In this document: positions 1 through 10,430 of the stretch, one piece after another
How the letters are laid out: each line of letters starts with the position of its first letter
Position numbering within the stretch: position 1 is the first letter of the stretch
NCBI GenBank assembly: GCA_033220425.1
Contig: CM065647.1
Coordinates: 1,054,001 to 1,118,000 of the forward strand
From: Lepraria neglecta
Lineage: Eukaryota > Ascomycota > Lecanoromycetes > Lecanorales > Stereocaulaceae
Direction: 5' to 3'
Length of the DNA: 64,000 nucleotides
The notes under the pieces: model-generated
Databases searched by the model: none
Seen by the model: the letters and a program-made list of their open reading frames with translations, nothing else
Told to the model about the DNA's origin: nothing
Program-made: the position numbers and the translations under genes

Positions 1-530
1 ACTAATATAATAGACTACTATAAGCCTTACCTATACCGGAATAACGCTAGTAAGATATCTCTATAGACTTTATCACCGGTCTTCCCGTCTTAGAGGGATT
101 CAATACTATATACGTGATCGTGGATCGGCTATCTAAGGAATATTATTATATTCTATATATAGCGACGGACTAAGGCACGTCTATAGAAGCTACAGCCGAT
201 ATCTTTATAAGATATATCTTCCGCTCTTATAGTCTTCTAGAGTCGATCGTCTCCGACCGAGGGCTCTAGTTCATATCCTTAGTATAGAAGGTACTATATT
301 AACGGCTAAGGATTAATATTAAGTTATCTACTATATTCTATCCTGAAACTAACGATTAGACGGAGCGGGCTAATTAAGACGTCGAGCGTTACCTAAGAAC
401 GTACTGCTTATATATGCAAAATGATTAGGTCCGACTCTTATCTATAGCCGAATTCGCGGATAATAACTCTATTACTAGTACTATAGGAGTAACTCTATTC
501 TTTGCTGATAAAGGTTTACTATCTATTATC
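1..530 (+). pseudogene. Decayed Ty3/Gypsy integrase fragment
   Basis: In-frame translation on the plus strand shows the integrase catalytic core with stops inserted: DFITGLP near 66-88 (first catalytic Asp), a VIVDRLSK stretch near 110-140, SDRGSQF near 250 (second Asp) and a FYPETNDQTE block near 335-365 (catalytic Glu). These are the D, D and E segments of Ty3/Gypsy integrases. The 5' part (protease, RT, RNase H) lies outside the window. The reading breaks off near 525-535, where an unrelated transposase reading begins, so the element was truncated or cut by an insertion. Stops replace Trp and Gln codons as RIP would produce. I cannot assign it to a family in this window. Confidence 0.8.
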
Positions 531-534
531 TACT

Positions 535-1573
535 AAGCCAAAATAGATAATATACAAGACTCCTAGCTAGAGGATTTCAATAACTAGGAAGCCTATTTTA
601 TATCTTCTCCTACTAGCTAGACTAATAACTTATTAGGTATCTCTTAGTTAACTAAGGTTTTTAATAGGTATACTAAAGGAAAGATACGGAATAGGAGAGA
701 CTATAGGCTTCTTCGAGTTAATAGGTATAGAAGCTATCTAAATATGCCGTTCTTGGACTAGTGCGATTAATATAAGATTATTATAGCCGTATATCCTCTA
801 TATTTAACTTATTAGCTATAGCTACTAGATATAAGCTTATTTAGTCCCTTAGCAAACTACTATTTATAATAACTTAATTAATAGATATATAATATATAAG
901 GGCTTTATAAACTAAATAAGAGATACTTCTTTAGCTTATTTTAGCCTACTTATTTATAAATATTTAGTCTAAAGAATATAGCAAGTAGGTAGTTAAAGAC
1001 AGGCCTATTTCCTTTTAATCTAGAGTAAGTTCTAAGTAAACTTTAAGAAAGATAATTAATAACACGTGATTTAAGTAGCTCTCTAAGCTTAACTACTCTC
1101 TTAGATAATAATTAGATCAAGGTATATCGCCTTATTAAATTAGTAGTTAGTAATATAATTAGACTAGAAGTTCGCAAGCTCTTAAACACCCTAGAATAGC
1201 TTATAGCTAAGAATTTAATCCTCGAAGTAGAAAACTAAGGTCTTAAGAGGGTAGTATTTATTAAAAAGAAGAAAAGAATACGTACTAAGCTACTATTTAA
1301 TATATTTAGAGATAATTTAAAAAGCTTATAGTTTAGCCTAACTAAAATATAATAGGCTAGAAAGCTTATAGTAGTTAAAGAGGATAAGAAAGCTAAGCTT
1401 ATAGAGTAAAAAATAATAGAGAAAGAAGAAAGATAGATATAAAAGGAGGCTAAGGCTATAGAGGTAGCCTAGAGGAAGGTTAAGAGGTAATAGGCTTAAT
1501 TCTAGAAGGCTTAAGCGTTAAAGGAAAAGAAGGCTACTAAAGAGGAGGTAAGGCTTACCAAGCAGGCTGTATA
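535..1573 (+). pseudogene. Fot1/pogo transposase, C-terminal half, segment 1
   Basis: The plus-strand reading carries the end of a DDE_1 (pogo/Fot1) transposase: a segment equivalent to LLLVDGHGSH near 700-735 (second catalytic Asp, now Asn by RIP), a YP(P)HSTHRLQPLD equivalent near 790-830, LDISLFSPL near 825-855, TGLFPFN near 995-1015, and a long Lys/Glu-rich tail from 1250 to 1570 that is typical of fungal Fot-type proteins. Stops stand at Trp/Gln positions. The reading is interrupted after 1573 by another pogo element and resumes at 10698. The N-terminal half and the left terminal repeat are missing. Confidence 0.8.
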
Positions 1574-1620
1574 ACGTAATCTACCCCCTAGTTGGCCACA
1601 CCCCGTAGTTGGCTAGTGCT
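1574..1620 (+). repeat. P1 left terminal inverted repeat
   Basis: About 47 bp matching the reverse complement of 10649-10695. The repeat is internally duplicated: a CCCCYTAGTYGGCCA block occurs twice in tandem inside each end, probably two transposase binding sites. The same arrangement is present in P2. Confidence 0.85.
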
Positions 1621-1849
1621 CTACCCTGAAATGTAACTAATATATAAAATATCAATAAATTTCTATAGAATTAAGCTATTTATAACTAGAAATCAAGCTA
1701 TACGTGTCGGATATACCCTAGCATTATGCTCTAGCGAGCTATATATACTATATCTTGGTAGGGCGCAGCTAGAAGCTTGCGCAGTAACTCCGCTTAAAAT
1801 AGCTTTATTAGCTACTTAAGCTCTTTTAACTCGATCTTGTCCTTCCTCC

Positions 1850-3152
1850 GTAGTTAGAACCCCCCTACTAGCTATATATAAGCGAGGAGTTTCTCGCTTG
1901 CGCTTTTAATATATATTTATAGCCCGTAGATCCTTGATTTCGCTGGCTAAAAGTGCAGCGTTATATATAGCTATTTGATACCCTTTAACTACCCGCTTCA
2001 GCGCTTATTCTATCGGACTTGGAGGGCTTTTCGAACGCTATTTTAGTAATCCCTTAATTATAGTATATTCCTAAGCCAATTAAGCCACGGTATAGGGTAT
2101 TTTGGGGGTTTGGCGGGCTGCTATAGCCGTCTCCGATACAGGAGGGGTAGGTGTCTATAGCTTGAGCTGGAGACGCGAAAGGACTCGCTTAGGATTAAAA
2201 GGCACTAATCTAACTATAGTAAATCCGCTGCAGATGTTTAATAAGTTTAGGGCTACTGCGCGGGCAGGTTTAAAAGCCTCTAAGAAGTCGAGCTTGTCGA
2301 TATAGTTATATCTAAACTATATATAGATTTCTACCTAATGTCTATACGCGCGTTTTAGCGGCGAAAAGCAGCTGACGTCTAATAGCTATAGTAGATATAA
2401 CGAATACGGTGGTATATATAAAGTTATAATTATATTGTCCAGGTAGAATCGATCGAACTCAGGGGTTACGTGGCTTCCATGGCTGTCTAAGATTAGTAGT
2501 CGATACCGCCCAACCGTACGGGCCTTTGTGTATTCATTGAATACGTTCTAGAGCTAAATCAGGCCAATCTTATTAGTAGTCTATCTATTTTTACTAATAG
2601 CAATCGTCTACTACGGTAGCAGGGCCTTATACTACGTAGCCTAATATATCTTACCTGCGAAGATAATTATAGGAGGTAAGGCCCAGCCACTAGCGTTAAT
2701 AGCTTCTACGGCTATTACCTATTCTCGATTCCCTGGCTGTATAACTAATACTTTCCCGGCTCTTTATAACCCTATTACCACTTTAGTAGTATCTATAACC
2801 CCTATTTAGAACCCCGTTTCGTCAAAATTGTAGATATCTTCGTCCGGGATACTATATTTCGCCTGCGTGTTCTTTATAAGTCGAAACTAGTTACTTATAG
2901 CCTTAGGGTCCTTATATAAGGCCCGTTGGTAGTTATACTTCCGTATATATTTCGATTAAAGCTGCTTATAACGATTAATAAATTTGTAGACCTAATTTTC
3001 GCCTATAGTAGATAATATATTAATAGGGGATATAGCGCGCGCTGAAAGAAGAATATTAGCTATTTTATATACAGTAGAGATCCGAGGTAGAAACCCCTGT
3101 TCGCCTATAGATAGAACCTATTGAAGAAGGGCTTCTTCTTCCGTAGGGAGGA
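1850..3152 (-). pseudogene. P1 pogo/Fot1 transposase, catalytic and C-terminal part
   Basis: Reading the minus strand downward from 3152 gives a DDE_1 transposase: YNFDETGF near 2805-2830 (first Asp), LLILDSHGSH near 2470-2500 (second Asp), then LDVSCFSPLKRAY near 2345-2385 (third Asp region), followed by a less conserved C-terminus. Trp and Gln codons are now stops at many places, so no protein can be made. The N-terminal DNA-binding half is beyond the inserted LTR element, at 10426-10640. The plus-strand open frame at 2102-2305 is a shadow of this gene. Confidence 0.85.
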
Positions 3153-3604
3153 TGTGAGGTATGCTCCCCGTCAGCGGGCCGTTATCGCTCCGTGAACTAG
3201 GCTCCTCGCTGGCGGACCGTTGCTGCGCCCTAGGATCTGCGTCCCGCGGGCGCTACGATGTCGGACTGCGGCTCAGCTCTTCGCTGGCGTTACGCTGCTG
3301 CATACAAAGGTATTCAAAGACGTGAAGTGGTCATATCACTGGCACAGTATAGATGGTTCTGTATTAGAACTAATCACTAAGGATCCTCAGGAAAGAAGTG
3401 GGCAGACCGCTCCTTAAGCTTCTTCCTGCGGGTAACACATAGCCGCTATCAGGCAGCTAGCGCACCACTGAGAACCTAGCTCCTGACAGCTGCCAAGTCG
3501 GTCGAACATCATTCCGATCCACGCCAGCGCTCCGCGCACTAAGAGACATCGGAACAGCTTCACTAACAAGGCAGACCCCTTCCAACATGATAGTTGGTAT
3601 TATA
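3153..3604 (-). repeat. A1 3' LTR (452 bp)
   Basis: Repeat of 9974-10425 with one visible difference. On the element's own strand the LTR starts TATAATACC and ends CCTCACA, i.e. TA...CA rather than the usual TG...CA; the same ends occur in both LTRs. The short plus-strand frame at 3220-3417, repeated at 10041-10238, is only LTR sequence. Confidence 0.95.
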
Positions 3605-3622
3605 ATTATCTCCCCCCTTAAG
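3605..3622 (-). other. Candidate polypurine tract of A1
   Basis: On the element's strand the bases just before the 3' LTR are purine rich (AAGGGGGGAGA, then TAAT). This is the expected place and composition for the plus-strand primer of reverse transcription. The same tract is retained in the decayed sister A2 near 50982-50998. Confidence 0.65.
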
Positions 3623-4109
3623 CACTGGCCCTCCAGTGTAAACCTGCAGCGGCGCGTATTCGCAGCGCACACCGACAGTGGGGCTAGATAGTTGCATGTA
3701 GAGCTCGTTAAAAACCTTCTAAAACCCGATGGGAAAAAGGAGGGAAAAGAGTCTCTACTTCACACAAGCTCCGAAATGACGCGAGTATATTTGCCACCGT
3801 GGTGACGAGATTGCGAGGTGAATTTGTTTCGAAGTGAATCTCGTGCAACGCTGGCGGACCGCCGTCGCAATGTTAAAAACCCTGCGGATTCCCCTTTCAC
3901 TTTCTTCCTTTGCAACTCCTACTACTTATAGTACGCAACCTATGATCTGACACTCCTTTGATAGGTATAGACCCTGATTAATAACAGATCATCTCGTTAT
4001 AACAATTTTCGATTCCCGAGTAAGCAGAGCCATCGCGGAGTCGTCGTGGAATGCCATTGATATCTTGACAGTCAACAACAGCAGCAGCACCAGAAGTGAG
4101 TGTGATTCA
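3605..4109. other. A1 untranslated stretch upstream of the antisense gene
   Basis: No gapless coding frame is convincing. For the plus-strand gene that follows this would be the promoter and 5' leader; for the retroelement it is the 3' untranslated region. It contains a short inverted pair around TTGCGAGGTGAATTTG. An aligned segment persists in A2, where the gaaattrtaaggtaaat block has been duplicated (about 51188-51290). Confidence 0.5.
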
Positions 4110-5139
4110 ATGCGCAAGAGCCCCGCTGTCGGGGCGCTGCTGACATTCGCAGTGGCGGACCTCCCGTGTGGGCCGTGCCTTCGGGCACAAGTCCAGTGCC
4201 ACCGTGGGCTGGCACCTCCTTGCACTCGGTGCAAGGGGGCACGATATGGAGTGAACCGTTGTGTCATGGTATGGGTATCACTTAACGTTCCACCTGCGTT
4301 CCGCTGACGTCAAAGATACCACCAGAGTTTGGGGCAGAGGCCCGGGCGCTCTCCGCCGAGTCGGCCGGTGGTGTGGCGGCGGCGGGCGTGTCACGCCCGT
4401 TGGTCCAACGCATTGGGGACCTGCTTCGGCAGGTCACCCAGTGGCGCAAGGACCACGGCATGACCCCCGCCACGTCGGGCCATCGGTCGGCTCGGCAGGT
4501 GGCCGACCTGGAGGGGAGGGTGCGGGTGTTGGTAAGAATTCCGAATCTGCACGTTGACTCCGCTAACTCGCCGCAGGAGGCAAGTCATATCCTATTCTTT
4601 CCTTCTCTATCCTTCCATTATGCCGCTTTTCTTAACTCCGCTTATACGCCTTGTACGCCACGCGCATGCCGACTGATTTCTTCCAGGATGAGGTGGAAGG
4701 GCTGCGCGTCGCAAGCGCGGAGGCGAGCGCGGCGGAGGAGAGTGAGGAGGAGGAAGAGGAGAGCGAGGAGGAAGAGGAAGAGGAAGAGGAAGAGGAAGAG
4801 GAAGAGGAAGAGGAGTGGGAGGGGTTTAGGGAAAGTGGGGAGGATGACGAAGAGGAGGTGGAGGAAGAAGAGGAGGTAGAGGAAGAGGAGGTAAGCTCCA
4901 GCGCACCGCCTGTTACCGCTATGTGCTAAGTTGTGCAGCTGCCTGCAAGCCAACCTCGGAGCGACGTCGTTCGAGGTACCGTGTTGGAGGATCTGGAGGA
5001 GAGGAGGATAGAGGAGAGGAGGGCAAGGAGGAGGGAGAAGAGAAAAGAGAGGAGGAGAGCTGCAAAAGCAGCGAAGAGGGTAAGCGATATCGCTCCGCCA
5101 CCGCCGCTTATGCTGACTTTCCAGGCTCGGTCCTCTTAG
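4110..5139 (+). CDS. Antisense zinc-cluster gene carried by A1 (spliced, intact)
   Basis: A gene on the strand opposite gag-pol. Proposed exons are 4110-4268, 4316-4531, a possible 3-nt GAG exon at 4577-4579, 4687-4890, 4939-5079 and 5125-5139 (TAG), about 245 residues. Introns are 45-48 nt (one of 107 nt with a GC donor), start GTAAG or GTATGG, contain CTAAC or CTGAC branch sites, end in AG and are all phase 0. Exon 1 codes six cysteines, C20-x2-C23-x6-C30-x7-C38-x2-C41-x9-C51, close to the fungal Zn2Cys6 binuclear cluster. A helix-like LVQRIGDLLRQV segment, a very acidic Glu tract and a very basic Arg/Lys helix follow. The same region persists, RIP-damaged, in A2, so the gene belongs to the element. 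A regulatory or nucleic-acid-binding role is inference. An exon upstream of 4110 cannot be excluded, and the microexon could instead be skipped (single intron 4532-4686). Confidence 0.65.
4725..4890 (+). repeat. GAG/GAA purine microsatellite in coding sequence
   Basis: Nearly pure GAG/GAA triplets coding poly-Glu within the antisense gene. Long open frames here on both strands come from the triplet repeat and should not be read as separate genes. A2 keeps a shorter version near 52195-52300. Confidence 0.85.
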
Positions 5140-5222
5140 ATTGTGTTCTTGCTTTTTCCTTTTGGCATTCTGGCGTTTGGCGGCTCGGCGATAGAACTGC
5201 GGGGTTTCATAGTTGCATTCAA

Positions 5223-8200
5223 TCAAGATGACTTTCTCCTACGCTTCCTTCCGCGTCCCGCATGCTCCTCGTACTTGCGCTTAAGGACTGGCGCATTAAC
5301 AAGTTCATCCTCTGGTAACCATTGGTTGTAGATATCACCCCATCCAGTCCACTTGACCTTGTACCATACACCTTCCTTGTTCTTTACCTTATCAACGATT
5401 TCTTCTACCTCCCACTGTTCTTCATCATCGATGAGTTCTGGGGGCTGTATGAAATCCGCTGACTCCGCGCCATCGCGCAAATGATAGGGTTCAAGCAAGG
5501 ACACATGAAAGGTGTTGTGGATACGATAATCCGGGGGTAGTGTAAGTCGGTACGCCTGCGCTCCGACCTTATCTTCAATTCTGAAAGGGCCGACGAACCG
5601 ATGGGATAGCTTCTTGCTTGGCCGCCTTTGCTTGAGGTTTTTGGCCGACAGCATCACCAATTGGCCCACTTGGTACTCTTTGGGCTTGTGTTCTTGGTTG
5701 TAATACTTCGCCTGCGCCTCGACAGCTCCCCGCCAATGCTCCTCAATCGTTTTACGATAGTGCTGCAACCGCTCCACCCGTTCCTTTGCTGATGGTATCT
5801 CCCCCCTTAGGGAACCGTCCCCGGCTTCCCAATGAATTTCGGGGTTATAACCGTATCCCGCAAAAAACGGCGAGCAGCCAACGGAGCTATGGAGGCTATT
5901 CATATAAGCAAATTCGGCTACGGGCAAGAGCTTTGCCCAGTTTGTTTGTTCTGAATTCGCAAACGTCCGCAAGAAGTGCTCCAATGTCTGGTTTTGGCGT
6001 TCTGTCTGACCATCTGTCTGTGGGTGAAAAGCGGTGCTCATACGCCGCTTGATCTTTGCATGATAGCAAACCGCTGACCAGAACGCACTTGTGAACACAG
6101 AGCCTCTGTCGCTCACAATGCCAGTTGGTATGCCATATCGGCAGACAACTTCATCAAAGAAGAGTTCCGCTAGCTCGGCGGCGGCGATGGTTTTAGTGGT
6201 AGGCAGATAACGAGCCATCTTGGTGAATCTGTCCACCACCACCAAAATCGAGTTATACACGACGCCGCCCCGTTTGCTCGGAGGTAATCCCGTCACAAAA
6301 TCCATGGTTAATTCCTGCCATGGACCTTTTGGTAACGGCAATGATTGTAATTCGCCATAAGGACGATGTCTAGCCACTTTGACCCTTTGACAGATGTCGC
6401 ATGTGCGCACGTAGCTCTGCGCCTGCTCCGCGATGTTGCGCCAATGGTACTTGCGCTGCAGGAGCTCCAGCGTCTTTTCGGCTCCAAAGTGTCCTGCTAG
6501 GGGGTCGTCGTGGCATTTACCAATCAATTCTTGTCTTAAAGCACTATCTTCAGGGATATATAGTCGTCCCTTGTACCGAAGGAGGTTCTCGTTATCGAAA
6601 GACCAATCTTGATCTGGAAGGCGTGGGCGCCCCTCTGACTCTACGCTGTTACTTCTGTATTTCCCAACCCACTTGTCATGGCGTTGTAAATCAGAAATCA
6701 GCGACTTGAGTGGTCTTTGGGTGTCTATATAAGGCCCTTCCTCAAGATCTCTAACGGTTTTCCTTGGTATAACTACCTGAACACCTGCAACTTGCGACCC
6801 TAGCTGTAGCATCGCCTTATCGGCGCGCTTACGCATACTTGTATCCTCCATGGACCAAAGTGCCAGCTTGTTCTGCAACGTTGGTAATAGCTTAGTGTTC
6901 AATGGCGAGGCCCCTTCATAATCTGGGCGTCTGGAAGGAGGATCAGCGGGATTGGTTTTGCCCGCTCTATGGATTATCTCGAAGTCATAAGCTGCGAGCT
7001 TCAGCGCCCAGCGTGCTTGCCGCGGCGTCAACTCTTTCAGCTTCATGAATCCCCGCAGATTATTATGATCCGTCAGAACCTCCACCGGGAAAAGGCTTCC
7101 TTCTAGGTAGTGTCGCCACTGCTTGAACGCCGCGATAACTGCGAGCAATTCTTGGTCATGCACTTCATAATTTTGCTCAGCAGGAATCATTTTGCGAGAC
7201 CAGAATGCAACTGGCCGCCAGCTCCCCTGGTCATCCGGTTGTGACAGGATACCCGCAACAGCAAAATTCGATGCATCGGTCTCAACCCTGATTTTCTGAG
7301 ACGGATTGAAATGTTGCAGTAGGGGGGCTTCGGTAAACTTCCTACACAGTTGTTGGAACGCCGTCTGCGCGTTGTCGGACCACTCGAGTGGTCCCGTTTT
7401 CCTTCCATCCTTACTACCTTTCAGTAGGCTAGTAAGTGGCGCTGCAATAGCCGAATAATGATGGATGAAACGACGATAGAAATTCGCAAAGCCTAGGAAT
7501 ACCTGGACTTCTCGATAAGTCTTCGGTGTTGGCCAATCCCCAATTGTCTTAACTCTGCGCGCATCCATCTCCACGCCAGCGGTGGAGACGATGAAGCCTA
7601 AGTACTCAACCCGGGTCGTAAAAAACTCACACTTCTTCCGGTTCGCATAGAGTTGGAATTGCCGAAGTCTTTGGAGCACTCCTTTGACGTGCCTCTAGTG
7701 GTCCGCTGGGGTTTCCGAAAAAACCAAGATATCATCCAAATATACCACACACGTCACATCGACCAGGCCTACAAGGGCCTGATTGATGTACGCTTGAAAA
7801 GTGGCAGGGGCATTCGCTAACCCAAATGGCATGACAAGATATTCAAAGTGACCGTAACGCGTGCGGAACGCTGTCTTCCATTCATCGCTACGCTTAATTC
7901 GGATGCGGTGATACGCATCCTTGAGGTCCAACTTTGAGAATACTTTGGCACCGCTTAAGCGGTCCAGCGTCTCGGTGATTAGGGGCAATAGGTGCCGATT
8001 CTTGATCGTCACCGCATTCAACCCTCGATAATCCACGCAAAGACGTAGCCCCCCATCCTTTTTCGGTACGAAAAGTATAGGTGCTCCTGCCGGCGAAACA
8101 GAGTGGCGAATCCACTTCTTTCCCAGCGCATCGTCAAGGTACCGCCGAAGCTCCGTCAACTCCGTCCTCGACAGATTATAGATGGGACCATAAGGTGGCT

Positions 8201-8866
8201 CCCTACCGTCTAACTCAATAGCGTGGTCTCCCTGCTTTTGTTCAGGTAAGATCCCTGCTTTCTCATTTGAGAAGACATCTTCAAACTCCCGTAACTCAGG
8301 AGGAAGGGTTGCATCGAACTCGTCAGTCCGAGGTCGCTCCGCCATCGCGGCGCCAGCGCAAATCACAGCGAACACTTTCTGTTCCTGTTGCAAAACTTTG
8401 CCAAATTCGGTCGGTCCATCCAGCTGCATCAGCCTAGGATTTATTTGGTACCGCCATTGGCGCGCCAGCGTATCGACTATGATACCTGACTTATGAAGCG
8501 CTGGCATCCCGATGATCAAGTCGGGACCCTCCTGGTCTACGGCGTAGAACAAGGAACTACATTCCTTTTCTTGCCCCCAGTTATCAGTAGCTATATAGCT
8601 TAACTGAAACGCCCCATAACAAAAGGCGCCTTGTCCGCTCGGCCATACCGGCGTCGGCAAGACAGCGCGTTCTGGCTGCAAATCATATTGCACCACGAAC
8701 CGCTGAGAGACCAAGCTAATCGTCGCCCCAGGGTCAATCAGCCCCTTGACGGGCTGTCGACTACCCGGGAGGATTACTTGTCCCGTAAGGTAAAGAGGTT
8801 CTAAGGCTTCTATTCGTCTGTCTTCCCCCGCTTGCTTGGCGGTGGCGGGGTGCTGTCTTTTTTTGA
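5223..8866 (-). pseudogene. pol: A1 pol polyprotein (one amber stop)
   Basis: About 1,210 codons on the minus strand. Order: aspartic protease with LIDPGATIS near 8712-8745; reverse transcriptase with [30 protein letters not shown] and YLDDILVF (near 7722-7746); RNase H with ETDAS, YEVHDQELL and LTDHNN; integrase with an HHCC zinc finger and catalytic Asp (MDFVTGLP), Asp (SDRGS), Glu (DGQTERQNQ); a GPF module (HRFVGPFRI); and a C-terminal chromodomain (EVEEIVDKV, WYKVKWTGW, NQWLPEDEL) with a basic tail. One in-frame TAG at 7695-7697 stands for the usual Trp in the DHW motif after the RT active site, a TGG to TAG change. Otherwise the frame is open. Pol is in the -1 frame relative to gag. Chromodomains of this type direct integration to heterochromatin. 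Confidence 0.93.
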
Positions 8867-9925
8867 CTGCACCGTATTGACAGGGGTGAAGCTTGGATCA
8901 TCCCTATGGGGACATTCTGGTTTCTAATGCCCCGTCTTACCGCAATGATAACAACTATCATTACGGTGGTCAGGGTCAGCCTTAGGTACTGGATGAGACT
9001 TGGAATTTCGTCTCCTCTTGCCACCTCGCTGACGTCCCGCTGGCTCTCCGCCAGCGGACTCAGTCGGAGCACCAGACACCCGTTCTTCTAAAGGCCTACC
9101 CTTACCACTGGATCTAGGCGTTGATGGGTAACGCTCAAGGTTCTTTTCCTGCATAATCGCAAGTGCTAAGAGACCGTCACGCGTCGTCGGGACGCTGCCG
9201 GTGCTCAGGATTTTAGACTTCAACTCAGGGCGGAGTTTGGTCAAAAAGCTATTTACCCGGAACTCTTCCGATAGGGGAGTAATATGGCTTTCCAGTTCTT
9301 CCAGGTAAGCTTTGAAGACGGAAACCTTCTGTCCCTGCTGTTGCTTGGCGCTATTCAAGCGCTCGTAGGCAAGCAGTCGGCGATTCACTGGGTCTGCTAC
9401 CAAATCTAAGAGAAACTGAGAAAAGTTCTCAAAAGAGTAATCGTCTAGCTGTTCCTTCCGAAAGTGTTGGCGCCACTGCGTCGCTGCATCCCCTTCTAGG
9501 GACTGTATGTAGTAGAGGATTTTCGCCCTATCGGTAGTGAAATATTCAGGACTCAGGAGGAATTTGATTTCGACGTCGGCGAACCAGCGGATATGCTCTC
9601 CTTCGCTGTTGCCGTGATAGAGCCGTATCTTTTCAGGGCGTATTGTCTTTGCCGCCAGCAAGACCGATGGCGCCTCGCTATCGCTAAGCCCCTCAAAGTC
9701 TTCTGTATCGGCTTCAGCTCCCAGTCGAAGCTCCGCGTTCCGAGCTTCTAACTCCCGGACGCGTTTTTCTTCTAATAAGTGTTGGTTTTCTGCCTCAAGT
9801 TGGGCAATCCTCTGCTGGAGTGCCGGAGATGAAAGGGTCGAGTCCGAGGACTCCACTGTCGGTGGGTCATCGGGGCGCGTAGTCTCCGGTTCTGGTTCTT
9901 CTGAAGAGCGCGGTTGTCTTGCCAT
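8810..9925 (-). pseudogene. gag: A1 gag (one amber stop in the zinc knuckle)
   Basis: Starts ATGGCAAGACAA at 9925, about 50 nt after the 5' LTR. The 333-residue part before the first stop has a Glu-rich N-terminal coiled coil, a retrotransposon gag core (residues near 100-270: ...HIRWFADVEIKF..., ...ATQWRQHF...) and an Arg/Lys-rich segment. The CCHC zinc knuckle reads CYHCGKTGH, then TAG (8924-8926), then KPEC. A Trp is usual at the stop position, so this is a TGG to TAG change. After the stop the frame continues to TAG at 8810-8812, overlapping pol. Confidence 0.88.
8858..8864 (-). promoter_or_regulatory. Candidate -1 frameshift site between gag and pol
   Basis: Seven T's on the plus strand give A AAA AAA in the gag frame, the classic X XXY YYZ slippery heptamer, inside the short window where both the gag frame (open to 8810) and the -1 pol frame are open. 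The decayed sister A2 reads TAGAGAAAG here, so the heptamer is not shared; it may be new in A1, or frameshifting may use another site. Confidence 0.45.
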
Positions 9926-9961
9926 AATATCCCACTCCGGGCCTTTTGCCTCAAAGGTTGG

Positions 9962-9973
9962 AGTGATTAGAAC
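9962..9973 (-). other. Primer-binding region of A1, possibly self-priming
   Basis: Directly after the 5' LTR the element strand reads GTTCTAATCACTCC. It does not begin TGG as tRNA-primed elements do. Nine bases (CTAATCACT) are complementary to AGTGATTAG in the middle of the LTR (plus-strand 10191-10199 and 3370-3378). Self-priming by the 5' end of the transcript is established for the Tf1/sushi clade of chromoviruses; its use here is inferred. Confidence 0.45.
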
Positions 9974-10425
9974 TGTGAGGTATGCTCCCCGTCAGCGGGC
10001 CGTTATCGCTCTGTGAACTAGGCTCCTCGCTGGCGGACCGTTGCTGCGCCCTAGGATCTGCGTCCCGCGGGCGCTACGATGTCGGACTGCGGCTCAGCTC
10101 TTCGCTGGCGTTACGCTGCTGCATACAAAGGTATTCAAAGACGTGAAGTGGTCATATCACTGGCACAGTATAGATGGTTCTGTATTAGAACTAATCACTA
10201 AGGATCCTCAGGAAAGAAGTGGGCAGACCGCTCCTTAAGCTTCTTCCTGCGGGTAACACATAGCCGCTATCAGGCAGCTAGCGCACCACTGAGAACCTAG
10301 CTCCTGACAGCTGCCAAGTCGGTCGAACATCATTCCGATCCACGCCAGCGCTCCGCGCACTAAGAGACATCGGAACAGCTTCACTAACAAGGCAGACCCC
10401 TTCCAACATGATAGTTGGTATTATA
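9974..10425 (-). repeat. A1 5' LTR (452 bp)
   Basis: Partner of 3153-3604. Transcription of gag-pol should start within it, running toward lower coordinates. The flanking GAGGA at 10426-10430 is the target duplication. Confidence 0.95.
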
Positions 10426-10430
10426 GAGGA

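Larger units (their letters stand above)
3153..10425 (-). mobile_element. Chromovirus (Ty3/Gypsy) LTR retrotransposon A1, young
   Basis: Complete element of 7,273 bp: 452-bp LTRs at both ends, target duplication GAGGA at 3148-3152 and 10426-10430, gag, then protease-RT-RNase H-integrase-chromodomain on the minus strand, and an extra gene on the plus strand between pol and the 3' LTR. The undisturbed target can be read in P2 (near 22955). By eye the two LTRs differ at one base (c or t in the ctccgtga/ctctgtga segment), so insertion is recent. Unlike its surroundings it has normal base composition, with only two nonsense changes found in gag-pol, both TGG to TAG (CpA to TpA on the other strand), as if RIP had barely touched it. 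Confidence 0.95.

Noticed and set aside
2102-2305. Plus-strand 67-codon frame
   Set aside because: Opposite strand carries the conserved pogo transposase C-terminus; this is a shadow, and its equivalent in P2 is broken.
3220-3417. Open frame of 65 codons repeated at 10041-10238
   Set aside because: Both copies lie wholly inside the two LTRs of A1; no protein features. It is an LTR coincidence.
4651-4929. Stand-alone Glu-rich protein
   Set aside because: It runs through an intron acceptor and donor; it is better read as one exon of the spliced gene 4110-5139.
4642-5226. Minus-strand open frame of 194 codons, Leu/Phe/Pro-rich
   Set aside because: It is the reverse of the GAG/GAA triplet repeat and spliced exons of the antisense gene; composition is dictated by the repeat.
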